From: Mucilaginibacter sp. PAMB04168
GTDB taxonomy: Bacteria; Bacteroidota; Bacteroidia; Sphingobacteriales; Sphingobacteriaceae
Assembly (NCBI RefSeq): GCF_039634365.2
Contig: NZ_CP155079.2
Span: 4,154,001-4,218,000 of the forward strand
DNA length: 64,000 nucleotides
Reading direction: 5' to 3'
Shown here: one piece after another, positions 25,175 to 32,838 of the stretch
Position numbering within the stretch: the stretch's first letter is position 1
Layout of the letters: each line of letters starts with the position of its first letter
Notes under the pieces: generated by a model
Database searches by the model: none
What the model saw: only the letters and a program-made list of their open reading frames with translations
What the model was told of the DNA's origin: nothing
Translations under genes and position numbers: made by a program

Positions 25175-25217
25175 GTAACCATTTGGTTACACAATAATAC
25201 GTAACTTATGGGTTACG
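25175..25217 (-). promoter_or_regulatory. Two operator dyads flanking a -7 box
   Basis: GTAACC-ATTT-GGTTAC (25175-25190, perfect) and CGTAAC-TTATGG-GTTACG (25200-25217, perfect arms) share the half-site GTAAC and have centres 26 bases apart. Between them on the minus strand lies TATTATTG (25192-25199), one base from the TANNTTTG promoter element. Binding of a dimeric regulator to these sites would block the promoter. The most likely ligand is the ArsR protein encoded in the same operon. Confidence 0.65.
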
Positions 25218-25252
25218 AAAAGAAATTATTTCATCTTTATTTAAAACCAAAA

Positions 25253-25275
25253 CGGCCCGGCAAATTGCCAGGCCG
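25253..25275 (-). terminator. Terminator after threonine-synthase-like gene
   Basis: CGGCCCGGCAA and TTGCCAGGCCG form an 11-position stem with a single mismatch and a one-base loop, followed on the minus strand by TTTTGGTTTT. It separates the gene ending at 25298 from the SRPBCC operon. Confidence 0.75.
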
Positions 25276-25297
25276 CTCCAAGTAGTCGTTATTTAAT

Positions 25298-26509
25298 CTA
25301 TACCTCTATATTCTCCAGGTACTTATAGCCACTGCCGGTATTTAATAGCACTACCTGCTCATTGTTTTTTATCCAGTTGTTGGCTTTTAGCTGTTTAAAT
25401 GCTTGCCAAAGGGCAGCACCTTCGGGAGCAATAAGCATTCCTTCATGGCGGGCAATTTCCTTTAAGGCAGCACTCATGAGCACATCAGGTACGCTAACGG
25501 CTGTACCGTTACTATCACGCAATACCTTTAGTATTAATTTATCGGCATAGGGTTTGGGTACACGTAGTCCGTTGGCTATGGTAAAGCCGCCATCTACAAA
25601 AGTGGCCGTCACTTGTCCGCTATGAAATGCCTGTACAATACCATCACAACTGGTGGATTGTACAGCTACCATCCTCGGGCGGTGGCTTCCTATCCAGCCT
25701 AACTGCTCCATCTCATCAAATGCTTTCCATAAACCAATTAAACCGGTGCCGCCGCCTGTTGGGTACAAGATCACATCGGGTAGTTGCCAGTTCAATTGTT
25801 CAGCAATTTCATAACCCATCGTCTTTTTACCTTCAAGCCGGTAGGGTTCTTTAAGGGTAGATACCTGGAACCAACTGTTAATCACAGCCTGCTCATTAGC
25901 CAGCTTGCCACAATCACTAATGCTACCTTCTACTTCAATCAGTTCTGCACCGTACAAACGGCATTCATCTTTAAAAACCTGCGGTGTTAGTTTAGGCATG
26001 TACACTACAGCTTGCATACCCGCCCTTGCAGCATAAGCAGCCAATGCACCGCCCGCATTGCCAGCGGTAGGCGTTACAATGGTGTTAATACCTAACTCTT
26101 TAGCTTTTGATACCGCCGCTCCTATTCCGCGCGCTTTAAATGAACCAGTTGGATTACCAGACTCATCCTTCCATAACACCTCAATTTTACCGGCCAGGTG
26201 CTGTAAATTTTTCAAACGTAGTATAGGCGTAAAACCTTCGCCCAAGGTTACAATGTTTTCTTCGTTTACAATGGGCAACACCTCTTTGTAGCGCCACATG
26301 TTAGCCACCCTACCAATGAGTATGTCCTTATGTAGCCCGCCAGTTAAATCATATCGGGCCAGCAGTGATGATAAACAGGCTTCATTTTCACAAACTGTTC
26401 TTACTACATCTGTACTATAAATTTTCCCACAGTTGGGGCATTCCAAGTGACTAATGAGGGTTCCGGTTGAGGCATTTATGAGAGATGGCGCAGCACTATT
26501 CGGTAACAT
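25298..26509 (-). CDS. Threonine-synthase-like PLP enzyme
   Basis: Fold-type II PLP enzyme (403 aa). An N-terminal zinc-ribbon-like pair CPNCG...CENEAC (about 25-45) is followed by TLGEGFTPILRL, the PLP-lysine motif NPTGSFKARG and the phosphate-binding PTAGNAGGALAAYAA, then TGGGTGLIG. This is the pattern of threonine synthase, which makes threonine from O-phosphohomoserine. It is not next to other threonine genes but is divergent from the cys operon, so a paralogue acting in sulfur or cysteate metabolism is an alternative. Threonine synthase is still the most likely call. Confidence 0.75.
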   Translation of the reverse strand: MLPNSAAPSLINASTGTLISHLECPNCGKIYSTDVVRTVCENEACLSSLLARYDLTGGLHKDILIGRVANMWRYKEVLPIVNEENIVTLGEGFTPILRLKNLQHLAGKIEVLWKDESGNPTGSFKARGIGAAVSKAKELGINTIVTPTAGNAGGALAAYAARAGMQAVVYMPKLTPQVFKDECRLYGAELIEVEGSISDCGKLANEQAVINSWFQVSTLKEPYRLEGKKTMGYEIAEQLNWQLPDVILYPTGGGTGLIGLWKAFDEMEQLGWIGSHRPRMVAVQSTSCDGIVQAFHSGQVTATFVDGGFTIANGLRVPKPYADKLILKVLRDSNGTAVSVPDVLMSAALKEIARHEGMLIAPEGAALWQAFKQLKANNWIKNNEQVVLLNTGSGYKYLENIEV

Positions 26510-26560
26510 GATGATGATAATTAAAACCTAAGCGGCATCAGCTAAACTGTTGCACAATGA

Positions 26561-26568
26561 CAAACCTA
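26561..26568 (-). promoter_or_regulatory. -7 promoter box of threonine-synthase-like gene
   Basis: On the minus strand TAGGTTTG matches TANNTTTG, 51 bases upstream of the ATG at 26509. No good TTTG was found at the expected upstream distance, so only the -7 box is supported. Confidence 0.4.
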
Positions 26569-26677
26569 CTTAATAATTCACATAGGGCACTGCAACAATT
26601 ATGTGCAACTCCACGCACTATTATACGCAATATGTAAAAAATCGAAAACAAAATCTACTACTTCTATATACTTTATA

Positions 26678-26685
26678 TATATTTG
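26678..26685 (+). promoter_or_regulatory. -7 promoter box of cys operon
   Basis: TATATTTG matches TANNTTTG and lies 31 bases upstream of the leader peptide ATG at 26717. The same octamer serves the second Cys leader at 37843. A clear upstream TTTG box is lacking. Confidence 0.5.
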
Positions 26686-26716
26686 GAAAGTAATGACAAA
26701 ACAAATAGCCCATAGC

Positions 26717-26761
26717 ATGCGCATTAACTGCATCTGTTGCTGTATATTCAGCACCTATTGA
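26717..26761 (+). CDS. Cysteine-rich leader peptide of cys operon
   Basis: Fourteen codons from ATG to TGA encode MRINCICCCIFSTY, with four Cys codons (TGC, TGT, TGC, TGT) among five consecutive codons at 26729-26743. It lies between the promoter and the sulfite reductase gene, and its stop codon touches the first arm of the attenuator structure. Such a peptide is a sensor of charged tRNA-Cys: its translation is expected to stall there when cysteine is short. It is too short for routine gene calling. Confidence 0.75.
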   Translation: MRINCICCCIFSTY

Positions 26762-26824
26762 GGCTTATTTTAAATTTTAAGTGATTAATTATATAAGCCT
26801 CTTTCAGTAACCTGTAAGAGGCTT
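26760..26824 (+). promoter_or_regulatory. Attenuator with mutually exclusive hairpins
   Basis: Three segments are seen: A GAGGCTTAT (26760-26768), B ATAAGCCTCTT (26793-26803) and C AAGAGGCTT (26816-26824). A:B and B:C are each perfect 9-bp stems sharing B, so only one can form. B:C is followed by TTCTT and ends 16 bases before the sulfite reductase ATG. A ribosome at the leader stop would cover A and allow B:C; a ribosome stalled at the Cys codons would leave A free and favour A:B. B:C could act as a weak terminator or block translation initiation. Confidence 0.7.
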
Positions 26825-26840
26825 TCTTGAATATAAACAC

Positions 26841-28928
26841 ATGCAGAGTTTTAGAACCGAACTGGAAAACCCTATAGTTGAAAAAGACATCATCGATCTG
26901 GACAGAAAGATAAGGGCTTTCCGCGAAGGCAAAATACACGAGGAAAAGTTCAGGAGCCTGCGACTGGCACGTGGAGTTTACGGCCAACGCCAGCCCGGTG
27001 TCCAAATGGTACGCATTAAGCTGCCGTTTGGCAAGGTAACTTTTAAACAAATACTGCGCATTGCCGATATAGCCGACGAGTACGGAAGCGGCAATCTTCA
27101 CTTAACCACCCGGCAGGATATACAGATACACTATGTTAGCCTTGACCGTACACCGGAATTATGGGCCAAGTTAGAGCAAGATGACATAACCCTGCGCGAG
27201 GCTTGCGGTAACACCGTACGCAATGTAACGTCCTCGCCCACTTCAGGCATTGACCCGAAGGAACCGTTTGACGTATCACCATACGCTCATGCTACGTTCG
27301 AATACTTATTGCGCAACCCTATTTGCCAGGAAATGGGCCGTAAATTCAAGATCTCTTTTTCATCAAGCGAAGAAGATACAGCATTTTCTTACATCCATGA
27401 TCTGGGTTTCATTCCAAAACAGCGTGGCGAGGAACGCGGCTTTAAAGTACTATTGGGCGGCGGTTTGGGTGCGCAACCTGCTTTAGCCAGTGTAGTGAAA
27501 GAATTTTTACCTGAAGATGAGGTGATACCTTATATCGAGTCTATTATTCGTGTGTTTGACCGCTACGGCGAACGTAATAACCGTAACAAAGCGCGCTTAA
27601 AATTCCTGGTTCAGAAGATTGGCCTTGATGAAGTTTTACGCCTGGCCGAGACTGAAAAAATTGCCAATAAAGTAAAGACCTATAAAATTAACCTCGATGC
27701 CGTACCACAACCAGTGGCCCCGGAAGCGGTTACCTTTGCCGAAGTTGCTTTACAGAACCCGTTAAAGTATGAACAATGGCTGCTTACCAACGTTTTTGAA
27801 CAAAAGCAGCCCGGTTTTTATGGCGTATTTGTAAAAGTGCCCGTTGGCGACATACACACACCAGAAGCCCGCAGGCTGGTTGAAGGCTTACGTGGTTTAG
27901 TAGCTGATGAAGTACGCATTACACAGAACCAGGGATTGCTGTTAAAATATGCCCGCAAGGAAGCTCTGCCCGCCCTGTTTAACGTCTTAAACGAACTTCA
28001 CCTGGCCGAACCCGGCTTTGATAGCGTGGCCGATGTTACCACTTGTCCCGGTACCGACACCTGTAACCTGGGCATATCTAACAGCATGACTCTTTCCCGT
28101 GTGTTGGAAGATGTGATCTATAATGAATACGAGGATTTAATATATAACCGCGATATTAAAATTAAGATTAGCGGTTGCATGAACAGCTGTGGTCAGCATG
28201 GTTTAGCTCATATAGGATTTCATGGCAGCTCATTAAAGGCTGATAAACGCGTATTGCCGTCTGTGCAAGTGCTATTAGGGGGAGGTACGGTTGGCGATGG
28301 CATTGGCCGTGCTGCCGATAAAGTAATTAAGGTACCAGCCAAGCGTGCTACACATGTGTTGCGCTATGTTTTGAATGACTATCAGGCTAACTCCATAGCT
28401 GAAGAAACCTTTCATGCCTATTACGATCGCCAGGGTAAGGATTATTTTTACCAACTGTTAAAGCCGCTGGCCGACCTGACTACCCTAACCGAAGAAGAAT
28501 TTGTAGATTGGGGCCATGAGGAAACGTTTGCCACTGCCATTGGTGTGGGCGAGTGCGCCGGCGTAATGATTGACCTGGTGGCTACGCTCCTTTTTGAGGC
28601 GGACGAAAAACTGGGCTGGGCCAAAGAGGCTTTTGCGGGAAGCCGTTGGGCCGATGCCATTTATCATAGCTACAATACTATGGTGAGTACTGCAAAGGCA
28701 TTGTTGTTGGATAAGGCGGTTAACAGCAGCACCCAGGCAGGAGTAATAAAAGAGTTTGACAACCACTATGTAAATACCGGACTGGTAACTTTACCAGTAT
28801 CCTTTAATGATCTGGTATTGCAGATCAATCAAAACGAACCATCAGAGGCATTTGCCGGTGCATACCTGCAAAGTGCCCAAGAATTTATAACCGAAATGAC
28901 AGCGGCAAGGGAGGCGCTAAAAGCATGA
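26841..28928 (+). CDS. Sulfite reductase hemoprotein with C-terminal helical extension
   Basis: Siroheme/4Fe-4S nitrite/sulfite reductase (695 aa) reducing sulfite to sulfide. Two ferredoxin-like half-domains are visible (LHLTTRQDIQIHYV in the first), and the cluster-siroheme ligands are CPGTDTC and SGCMNSCGQHG. Adjacent cysH, cysD and cysN and the Cys leader favour sulfite over nitrite as substrate. From about residue 555 the protein carries some 140 extra residues, all helical, with YNTMVSTAKALLL, reminiscent of a HEPN domain and not part of standard CysI. No flavoprotein subunit gene is adjacent, so ferredoxin may be the donor. Confidence 0.88.
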   Translation: MQSFRTELENPIVEKDIIDLDRKIRAFREGKIHEEKFRSLRLARGVYGQRQPGVQMVRIKLPFGKVTFKQILRIADIADEYGSGNLHLTTRQDIQIHYVSLDRTPELWAKLEQDDITLREACGNTVRNVTSSPTSGIDPKEPFDVSPYAHATFEYLLRNPICQEMGRKFKISFSSSEEDTAFSYIHDLGFIPKQRGEERGFKVLLGGGLGAQPALASVVKEFLPEDEVIPYIESIIRVFDRYGERNNRNKARLKFLVQKIGLDEVLRLAETEKIANKVKTYKINLDAVPQPVAPEAVTFAEVALQNPLKYEQWLLTNVFEQKQPGFYGVFVKVPVGDIHTPEARRLVEGLRGLVADEVRITQNQGLLLKYARKEALPALFNVLNELHLAEPGFDSVADVTTCPGTDTCNLGISNSMTLSRVLEDVIYNEYEDLIYNRDIKIKISGCMNSCGQHGLAHIGFHGSSLKADKRVLPSVQVLLGGGTVGDGIGRAADKVIKVPAKRATHVLRYVLNDYQANSIAEETFHAYYDRQGKDYFYQLLKPLADLTTLTEEEFVDWGHEETFATAIGVGECAGVMIDLVATLLFEADEKLGWAKEAFAGSRWADAIYHSYNTMVSTAKALLLDKAVNSSTQAGVIKEFDNHYVNTGLVTLPVSFNDLVLQINQNEPSEAFAGAYLQSAQEFITEMTAAREALKA

Positions 28929-29719
28929 TTATATCAACAGAAACAAAGCAATCCGTAAAGGAACCCAAAATAACCTTAGTTGGCGCAGGCCCAGGTGATG
29001 CTGAGCTGATTACCATAAAAGGCATGAAAGCTTTACAAACTGCCGACGTGGTTTTATATGATGCACTGGTGAATGAAGATCTGTTGAGTTTTGCCCCCGC
29101 CCATGCGCACAAAGTGTACGTTGGCAAACGTTCGGGCGAACACTCTTACTCGCAGGAAGCTGTGAATAAGTTAATGATTGACTACGCCATAAATTATGGC
29201 CATGTGGTACGGCTGAAAGGCGGAGACCCGTTTGTTTTTGGTCGCGGTTATGAAGAACTGGATTTTGCAGCGTCGTACAGCATCCCTGCCGAGGTTATTC
29301 CCGGTATATCCAGTTCAATTGGTGTACCGGGCTTACAGCAAATACCCGTAACGCACCGCGGTTTAAGCGAAAGTTTTTGGGTGGTAACAGGCACCACCGC
29401 CAGCGGAGAAATATCTGGCGATTTGCAACAAGCCGCCCGCAGCAAAGCTACTGTAGTAGTTTTAATGGGATTACACAAATTAGCCGAAATTGCTGAGATC
29501 TTTAAAGCTGAAGGCAAACATCGCCTACCTGTTGCACTAATTCAAAGCGGCTCAACCGCAAATGAAAAGGTGGTGGTAGGCATTGTAGATACCATTGTTG
29601 AACTGGCTGAAGAAAATAAAATAAAGGCTCCGGCTATGATGGTATTTGGCGAGGTGGTTTCACTACATCCAAAGTTTCAACCCATTCGCGAATTTTATGA
29701 CATCCTTGCCCAGGAATAA
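28925..29719 (+). CDS. cobA: Uroporphyrinogen-III C-methyltransferase
   Basis: SAM-dependent methyltransferase (264 aa) making precorrin-2 from uroporphyrinogen III, the first step to siroheme. VGAGPGDAELITIKG, YVGKRSG, RLKGGDPFVFGRG and EVIPGISSSIGVPG are the family motifs in order. It overlaps the sulfite reductase gene by ATGA and the next gene by 23 bases, so siroheme supply is coupled to the siroheme enzyme. Confidence 0.95.
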   Translation: MIISTETKQSVKEPKITLVGAGPGDAELITIKGMKALQTADVVLYDALVNEDLLSFAPAHAHKVYVGKRSGEHSYSQEAVNKLMIDYAINYGHVVRLKGGDPFVFGRGYEELDFAASYSIPAEVIPGISSSIGVPGLQQIPVTHRGLSESFWVVTGTTASGEISGDLQQAARSKATVVVLMGLHKLAEIAEIFKAEGKHRLPVALIQSGSTANEKVVVGIVDTIVELAEENKIKAPAMMVFGEVVSLHPKFQPIREFYDILAQE

Positions 29720-31208
29720 TCATATAACCCCTTTGGCAGTTTCGGAAGCTCTGGAAGGCAATCAGCTTTTCCCTGTATTCTTAAAACTCAACCAGCTGCA
29801 CACGGTGCTTATTGGCGGTGGTAATGTAGGTTTAGAAAAATTGACCGCATTGCTGAACAATAGCCAGCAAGCACAGGTAACGGTAGTGGCTGAGCAGTTA
29901 TTGCCTGAGGTGTATGATTTGGCGGCCGGGTACCCTAGGGTAAAGTTGATAAAAAAAAGCTTTACAGAGGAAGATCTGGATGATGCCGACTTGGTAGTGG
30001 CTGCCACAGCCAATAATATTTTGAATGAGCGCATAAGGCAGGCAGCACATCAGCGTAAACTATTGATTAATGTAGCTGATAAACCAGAACTTTGTGATTT
30101 TTATCTGGGCTCAATTGTTAAAAAAGGCGACCTTAAACTGGCTATATCTACCAATGGCAAATCGCCTACAGTAGCCAAGCGCCTAAAGCAGGTTTTAAAT
30201 GAGGCTTTGCCTGCCGAATTGGACACTACTTTACAACAACTAAGTGCCTTACGCGAAACTCTAACCGGCGACTTTGCCGGAAAGGTAAAAGCGCTCAATA
30301 AAGCAACAGCCATCCTGGTTGACCCTAAACCGGTTAAAAAGAAAAACTTTAAATGGCTGATCTGGCTGTCCATTATTGCATCAATAGCTATTGCTGTAAC
30401 AGCATTGTGGTTTAACGAGCCGGGATTTAAGTTGTATGTACAAGACATCAGCCCCGTATTTTACTACTTCCTGGCTGCGGGTTTTGTATTTGCCATGATA
30501 GATGGGGCCATTGGCATGTCGTATGGCGTTACTTCAACAGCTTTTTCTTTGTCCATGGGCATCTCCCCCGCTTCAGCAAGCATGGCGGTGCACCTGTCTG
30601 AGATCATGAGTAACGGCATTGCCGGCTGGATGCACTACCGCATGGGTAATGTAAACTGGAAAATGTTTAAGCTGCTCATCATACCCGGCATAATAGGTGC
30701 AGCAACCGGGGCTTGCTTAATATCGTCATTAGAGCATTATGCAATGTATACCAAGCCCTTGGTATCCGTTTATACACTTATATTAGGTTCAGTAATCCTT
30801 TCTAAAGCATTTAAGACGGGTAAAAAGAAATCAGCCGATAAAATTAAGCGGATATCGTTACTGGGCTTAGGCGGGGGTTTTATTGACGCTGTAGGCGGAG
30901 GTGGTTGGGGCTCAATTGTATTATCGTCGTTAATAGCAGGTGGCCGGCACCCCCGTTTTTCATTAGGTACGGTAAAATTAACCAGATTTTTTATAGCCAT
31001 GATTGGCTCGCTGATATTCTTAACCATGCTTAACGGCGCCCCTTGGAGCGCTATAGCAGGGTTAATCATCGGCAGTGCCCTGGCAGCGCCTATTGCGGCC
31101 CGTATCTCAAACCGTATATCGGTTAAGGTTATTATGGTTGCTGTGGGCATAATTGTGATATTAGTAAGTTTAAAAAGCATCACCAGCTTTTTAATGAAGT
31201 TTATTTAA
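29697..31208 (+). CDS. Precorrin-2 dehydrogenase fused to TauE/SafE (TSUP) transporter
   Basis: Two-part protein of about 503 aa from the ATG at 29697 (MTSLPRNN), inside the end of cobA; an ATG at 29646 would extend the overlap. Residues about 1-195 are a SirC/Met8/CysG-N type precorrin-2 dehydrogenase (VLIGGGNVGLEK, VVAATANNILN, INVADKPELCDFYLGSIV, ISTNGKSP) making sirohydrochlorin. A linker with one helix leads to residues about 250-503, a TSUP-family membrane domain of about eight helices (GAIGMSYGV, GGGFIDAVGGGGWG). TSUP proteins carry sulfite, sulfate or organosulfonates. Continuous frame, no sign of a sequencing frameshift. Confidence 0.88.
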   Translation: MTSLPRNNHITPLAVSEALEGNQLFPVFLKLNQLHTVLIGGGNVGLEKLTALLNNSQQAQVTVVAEQLLPEVYDLAAGYPRVKLIKKSFTEEDLDDADLVVAATANNILNERIRQAAHQRKLLINVADKPELCDFYLGSIVKKGDLKLAISTNGKSPTVAKRLKQVLNEALPAELDTTLQQLSALRETLTGDFAGKVKALNKATAILVDPKPVKKKNFKWLIWLSIIASIAIAVTALWFNEPGFKLYVQDISPVFYYFLAAGFVFAMIDGAIGMSYGVTSTAFSLSMGISPASASMAVHLSEIMSNGIAGWMHYRMGNVNWKMFKLLIIPGIIGAATGACLISSLEHYAMYTKPLVSVYTLILGSVILSKAFKTGKKKSADKIKRISLLGLGGGFIDAVGGGGWGSIVLSSLIAGGRHPRFSLGTVKLTRFFIAMIGSLIFLTMLNGAPWSAIAGLIIGSALAAPIAARISNRISVKVIMVAVGIIVILVSLKSITSFLMKFI

Positions 31209-31209
31209 G

Positions 31210-31935
31210 ATGAACAGTAAGATTGTAGAAGATATAAAGCAACAAACCACCGGCATGGCACCCAGCAGTGCTTTGGCCTGGCTGGCAGATGCTTTTCCAG
31301 GTGAGATCGTGTTCTCTACCAGCTTTGGGTGGGAAGATCAGGTGATTACGCATATGATTTTCTCTAACAACCTGCCTATTAAAGTATTTACGTTAGAAAC
31401 CGGCCGCCTCTTCCCCGAAACCTATTATGTGTGGAACCGCAGCATGGAAATATACGGGCAACCTATATATGCCTACTACCCGCAAAACGAAGCGCTTGAA
31501 GCCATGGTGAACGCTAAAGGCCCGAGCAGTTTTTATGAGTCGGTAGAGAACCGTAAAGAATGCTGCGGCATACGCAAAATTGAACCGTTGAAACGGGCGC
31601 TCAAAGGTAATAAGATATGGATCACTGGCATACGTGCCGAGCAATCGCCCAACCGCCAGGATATGGTAAATATGGAGTGGGACGAAGGCAATCAGCTGGT
31701 TAAATATCACCCTGTATTTGAGTGGAGCCTGGATGAGGTAAAGACCTATATTAAAAACAACAACATACCCTACAATACCCTGCACGACCGCGGCTTTCCG
31801 AGCATTGGCTGCCAGCCTTGTACCCGTGCGGTACAACCCGGCGAAGACTTTAGGGCAGGCCGCTGGTGGTGGGAAGATCAATCGAAAAAAGAATGTGGTT
31901 TGCATTCAGTTAAAGAAATTATAACAGAAAAATGA
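31210..31935 (+). CDS. cysH: APS/PAPS reductase
   Basis: Thioredoxin-dependent adenylyl(phospho)sulfate reductase (241 aa) that yields sulfite. FSTSFGWEDQVI is the PP-loop region; CCGIRKIEPL, the later CQPC and the C-terminal catalytic KKECGLH are visible. The CC...CxxC set indicates a 4Fe-4S cluster, typical of APS reductases. No APS kinase is encoded in the operon, in agreement with direct APS reduction. Confidence 0.94.
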   Translation: MNSKIVEDIKQQTTGMAPSSALAWLADAFPGEIVFSTSFGWEDQVITHMIFSNNLPIKVFTLETGRLFPETYYVWNRSMEIYGQPIYAYYPQNEALEAMVNAKGPSSFYESVENRKECCGIRKIEPLKRALKGNKIWITGIRAEQSPNRQDMVNMEWDEGNQLVKYHPVFEWSLDEVKTYIKNNNIPYNTLHDRGFPSIGCQPCTRAVQPGEDFRAGRWWWEDQSKKECGLHSVKEIITEK

Positions 31936-32837
31936 GTAAACATCACTTAGATTATCTGGATGAACTGGAGGCGGAAGCCATACACATATTGCGTGAGGTG
32001 GCGGGTCAGTTTGAGAAGCCTGCCCTACTGTTTTCGGGAGGAAAGGACTCTATCACACTGGTGCGTCTGGCCGAAAAAGCTTTCCGACCAGGTAAGTTTC
32101 CCTTTCCGTTAGTTCATATCGATACCGGTCATAACTTTCCGGAAACCATACAATACCGCGATGAGATGATTGCCCGCCTGGGCGAAAAACTGATTGTAGG
32201 CCATGTACAGGATTCAATAAACCAGGGCAAAGTAGTAGAGCAAAAAGGCAAGAACGCGAGCCGCAATGCGTTACAAACCGTTACTTTGTTGGATACCATT
32301 GCGCAGCACCAGTTTGATGCCTGTATTGGCGGCGCACGCCGCGATGAGGAAAAAGCCCGTGCCAAGGAGCGTATCTTCTCGGTACGTGACGAGTTTGGCC
32401 AGTGGGATCCTAAACGCCAGCGCCCGGAGTTATGGAACATCTACAACGGTAAAATTCATAAGGGTGAGAATGTACGCGTGTTCCCTATCAGTAACTGGAC
32501 CGAACTGGATGTATGGAACTACATCCGCCGAGAAAATATTGCCCTGCCATCCATCTATTTTGCACATGAGCGCGAGTGTATTACCCGCAATGGTCAGCTT
32601 ATGGCTGCTGCCGAGTTTTTAAATATGGACGAAGAGGACGTGATAACCCGCCGTAACGTACGTTTCCGTACCGTAGGCGACATGACCTGTACAGCCGCGG
32701 TAGAATCAGAGGCGTATTTAATTGACGACATTATAAACGAAATAAGCGCTTCTAAAATAAGCGAACGTGGTGCCCGTATGGATGACAAAGTATCGGAAGC
32801 AGCCATGGAAGAACGCAAGAAAGGAGGCTACTTTTAA
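31932..32837 (+). CDS. cysD: Sulfate adenylyltransferase subunit 2
   Basis: Catalytic subunit of ATP sulfurylase (301 aa), forming APS from sulfate and ATP. LLFSGGKDSITLVRLA is the PP-loop, HIDTGHNFPETI and GGARRDEEKARAKERIFS are signature stretches, and FRTVGDMTCTAAVES is typical of CysD. Overlaps cysH by ATGA and is one base ahead of cysN. Confidence 0.97.
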   Translation: MSKHHLDYLDELEAEAIHILREVAGQFEKPALLFSGGKDSITLVRLAEKAFRPGKFPFPLVHIDTGHNFPETIQYRDEMIARLGEKLIVGHVQDSINQGKVVEQKGKNASRNALQTVTLLDTIAQHQFDACIGGARRDEEKARAKERIFSVRDEFGQWDPKRQRPELWNIYNGKIHKGENVRVFPISNWTELDVWNYIRRENIALPSIYFAHERECITRNGQLMAAAEFLNMDEEDVITRRNVRFRTVGDMTCTAAVESEAYLIDDIINEISASKISERGARMDDKVSEAAMEERKKGGYF

Positions 32838-32838
32838 T

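Noticed and set aside
26686..26840. Known riboswitch (SAM, cobalamin or similar) before the cys operon
   Set aside because: No conserved riboswitch core could be found; the Cys leader with alternative stems explains the region better.
26748..27101. Minus-strand open frame of 117 codons over the cys leader
   Set aside because: It overlaps the attenuator and the start of sulfite reductase in antisense; no family features, and the plus strand is explained.
29646..29696. Earlier start of the precorrin-2 dehydrogenase/TSUP fusion
   Set aside because: It would extend the overlap with cobA to 74 bases and add residues with no counterpart; ATG at 29697 is sufficient.
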